Assembly (NCBI GenBank): GCA_050485745.1
Contig: JBJHBY010000201.1
Span: 1 to 6,638 of the forward strand
Direction of reading: 5' to 3'
From: JBJHBY01 sp050485745
GTDB taxonomy: Bacteria; Pseudomonadota; Gammaproteobacteria; Pseudomonadales; CAMLJR01
DNA length: 6,638 bases
Every line of letters begins with the position of its first letter. Within the stretch, counting starts at the first letter, position 1. The notes under the pieces are model-generated. The model saw only the letters and a program-made list of their open reading frames with translations, had not been told where the DNA came from and made no database searches. The position numbers were made by a program, and so were the translations under genes. Shown in pieces: positions 6,484-6,638 of this stretch.

Positions 6484-6638
6484 TGTTCATCTCCTCGCGC
6501 CAGCAGGGGACGCATCACCCGGAGCCCGGTCAGTTCATCGGCGCTGCCATCATGCGCGCGCAGCTGTTCCGGGGTACAGCGATCGAGGGGGTCGCTGTGA
6601 TGCCCCCCCGCGGCGGCCAGCCGCCCCCGGTCGAGGAC
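6480..6638 (-). CDS. C-terminal fragment of an unrecognised upstream gene in the tps operon
   Basis: The frame is open from the window edge to a TGA at 6482-6480 and encodes the last 52 residues, beginning VLDRGRLAAAGGHHSD and ending RPLLARGDEQ. The stop sits inside the start of the TpsB gene (ATGA overlap), and the TpsB ribosome binding site lies within its last codons, which is good evidence of a real coding frame in the same operon. The visible part is charged and hydrophilic, with one cysteine and no membrane segment. I do not recognise the family. The opening VLDRGRLAAAG loosely resembles the strand after the H-loop of ABC-transporter ATPases (the 'vLdrGriveqG' pattern), but the tail does not continue that similarity and the nucleotide-binding motifs would lie outside the window, so I do not call it. 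TPS operons sometimes carry accessory genes such as glycosyltransferases, acyltransferases, regulators or CHAT proteins; which one, if any, this is cannot be told. Confidence 0.75.
   Translation of the reverse strand, partial: VLDRGRLAAAGGHHSDPLDRCTPEQLRAHDGSADELTGLRVMRPLLARGDEQ
6491..6497 (-). promoter_or_regulatory. Ribosome binding site of the TpsB gene
   Basis: Read on the minus strand, this is CGAGGAG followed by seven bases (ATGAACA) and then the ATG at 6483-6481. The strong Shine-Dalgarno core GAGGAG at good spacing picks this ATG as the start. A second ATG at 6490-6488 is too close to the core and is in a different frame. The site lies inside the end of the upstream gene. Confidence 0.8.

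Noticed and set aside
5773..6600. Plus-strand open frame of 275 codons antisense to TpsB, and another of 275 codons at 4486-5313
   Set aside because: Same antisense-register effect opposite TpsB. The translations look like reversed coding sequence and resemble no known protein.

Overview
The window is a GC-rich stretch from a Gram-negative bacterium. The outer-membrane two-partner secretion (TPS, type Vb) pair makes a proteobacterium most likely, but nothing in the sequence fixes the genus. Every gene I can support lies on the minus strand, so the operon reads from position 6638 down to position 1. There is no RNA gene, CRISPR array, transposase or attachment site, and no intergenic gap. The operon promoter and terminator both lie outside the window.

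Layout in transcription order: (1) 6638-6480 holds the last 52 codons of an upstream gene of unknown function. (2) 6483-4579 is a complete 634-aa TpsB/FhaC-type outer-membrane transporter. (3) 4582-1 is the first 1527 codons of a giant TpsA exoprotein, still open at the window edge. Both junctions are 4-bp ATGA overlaps, so the three genes are probably co-transcribed and translationally coupled.

The TpsA protein has four zones: a signal peptide; an N-terminal TPS (haemagglutination-activity) domain; a large-exoprotein beta-helix region (about 150-670); and an array of 22 complete repeats of about 39 residues (671-1524) that continues past the window. The presumed mechanism is Sec export of TpsA, recognition of its TPS domain by the TpsB POTRA domains, threading through the TpsB barrel, and folding at the surface as a long fibre, probably an adhesin or matrix protein.

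The main points of interest are in the pair itself. The array contains a 233-residue, six-repeat block copied in exact tandem (699 bp each). Its repeats mix FHA-like rungs with RTX-like glycine/aspartate turns. The visible mature TpsA has no lysine and no cysteine. TpsA has NSRG where NPNG is usual, and TpsB has VRAF where VRGY/F is usual. The first TpsB POTRA domain appears to carry an insertion of about 60 residues. Long open frames on the plus strand are codon-aligned shadows of these genes and are not annotated.
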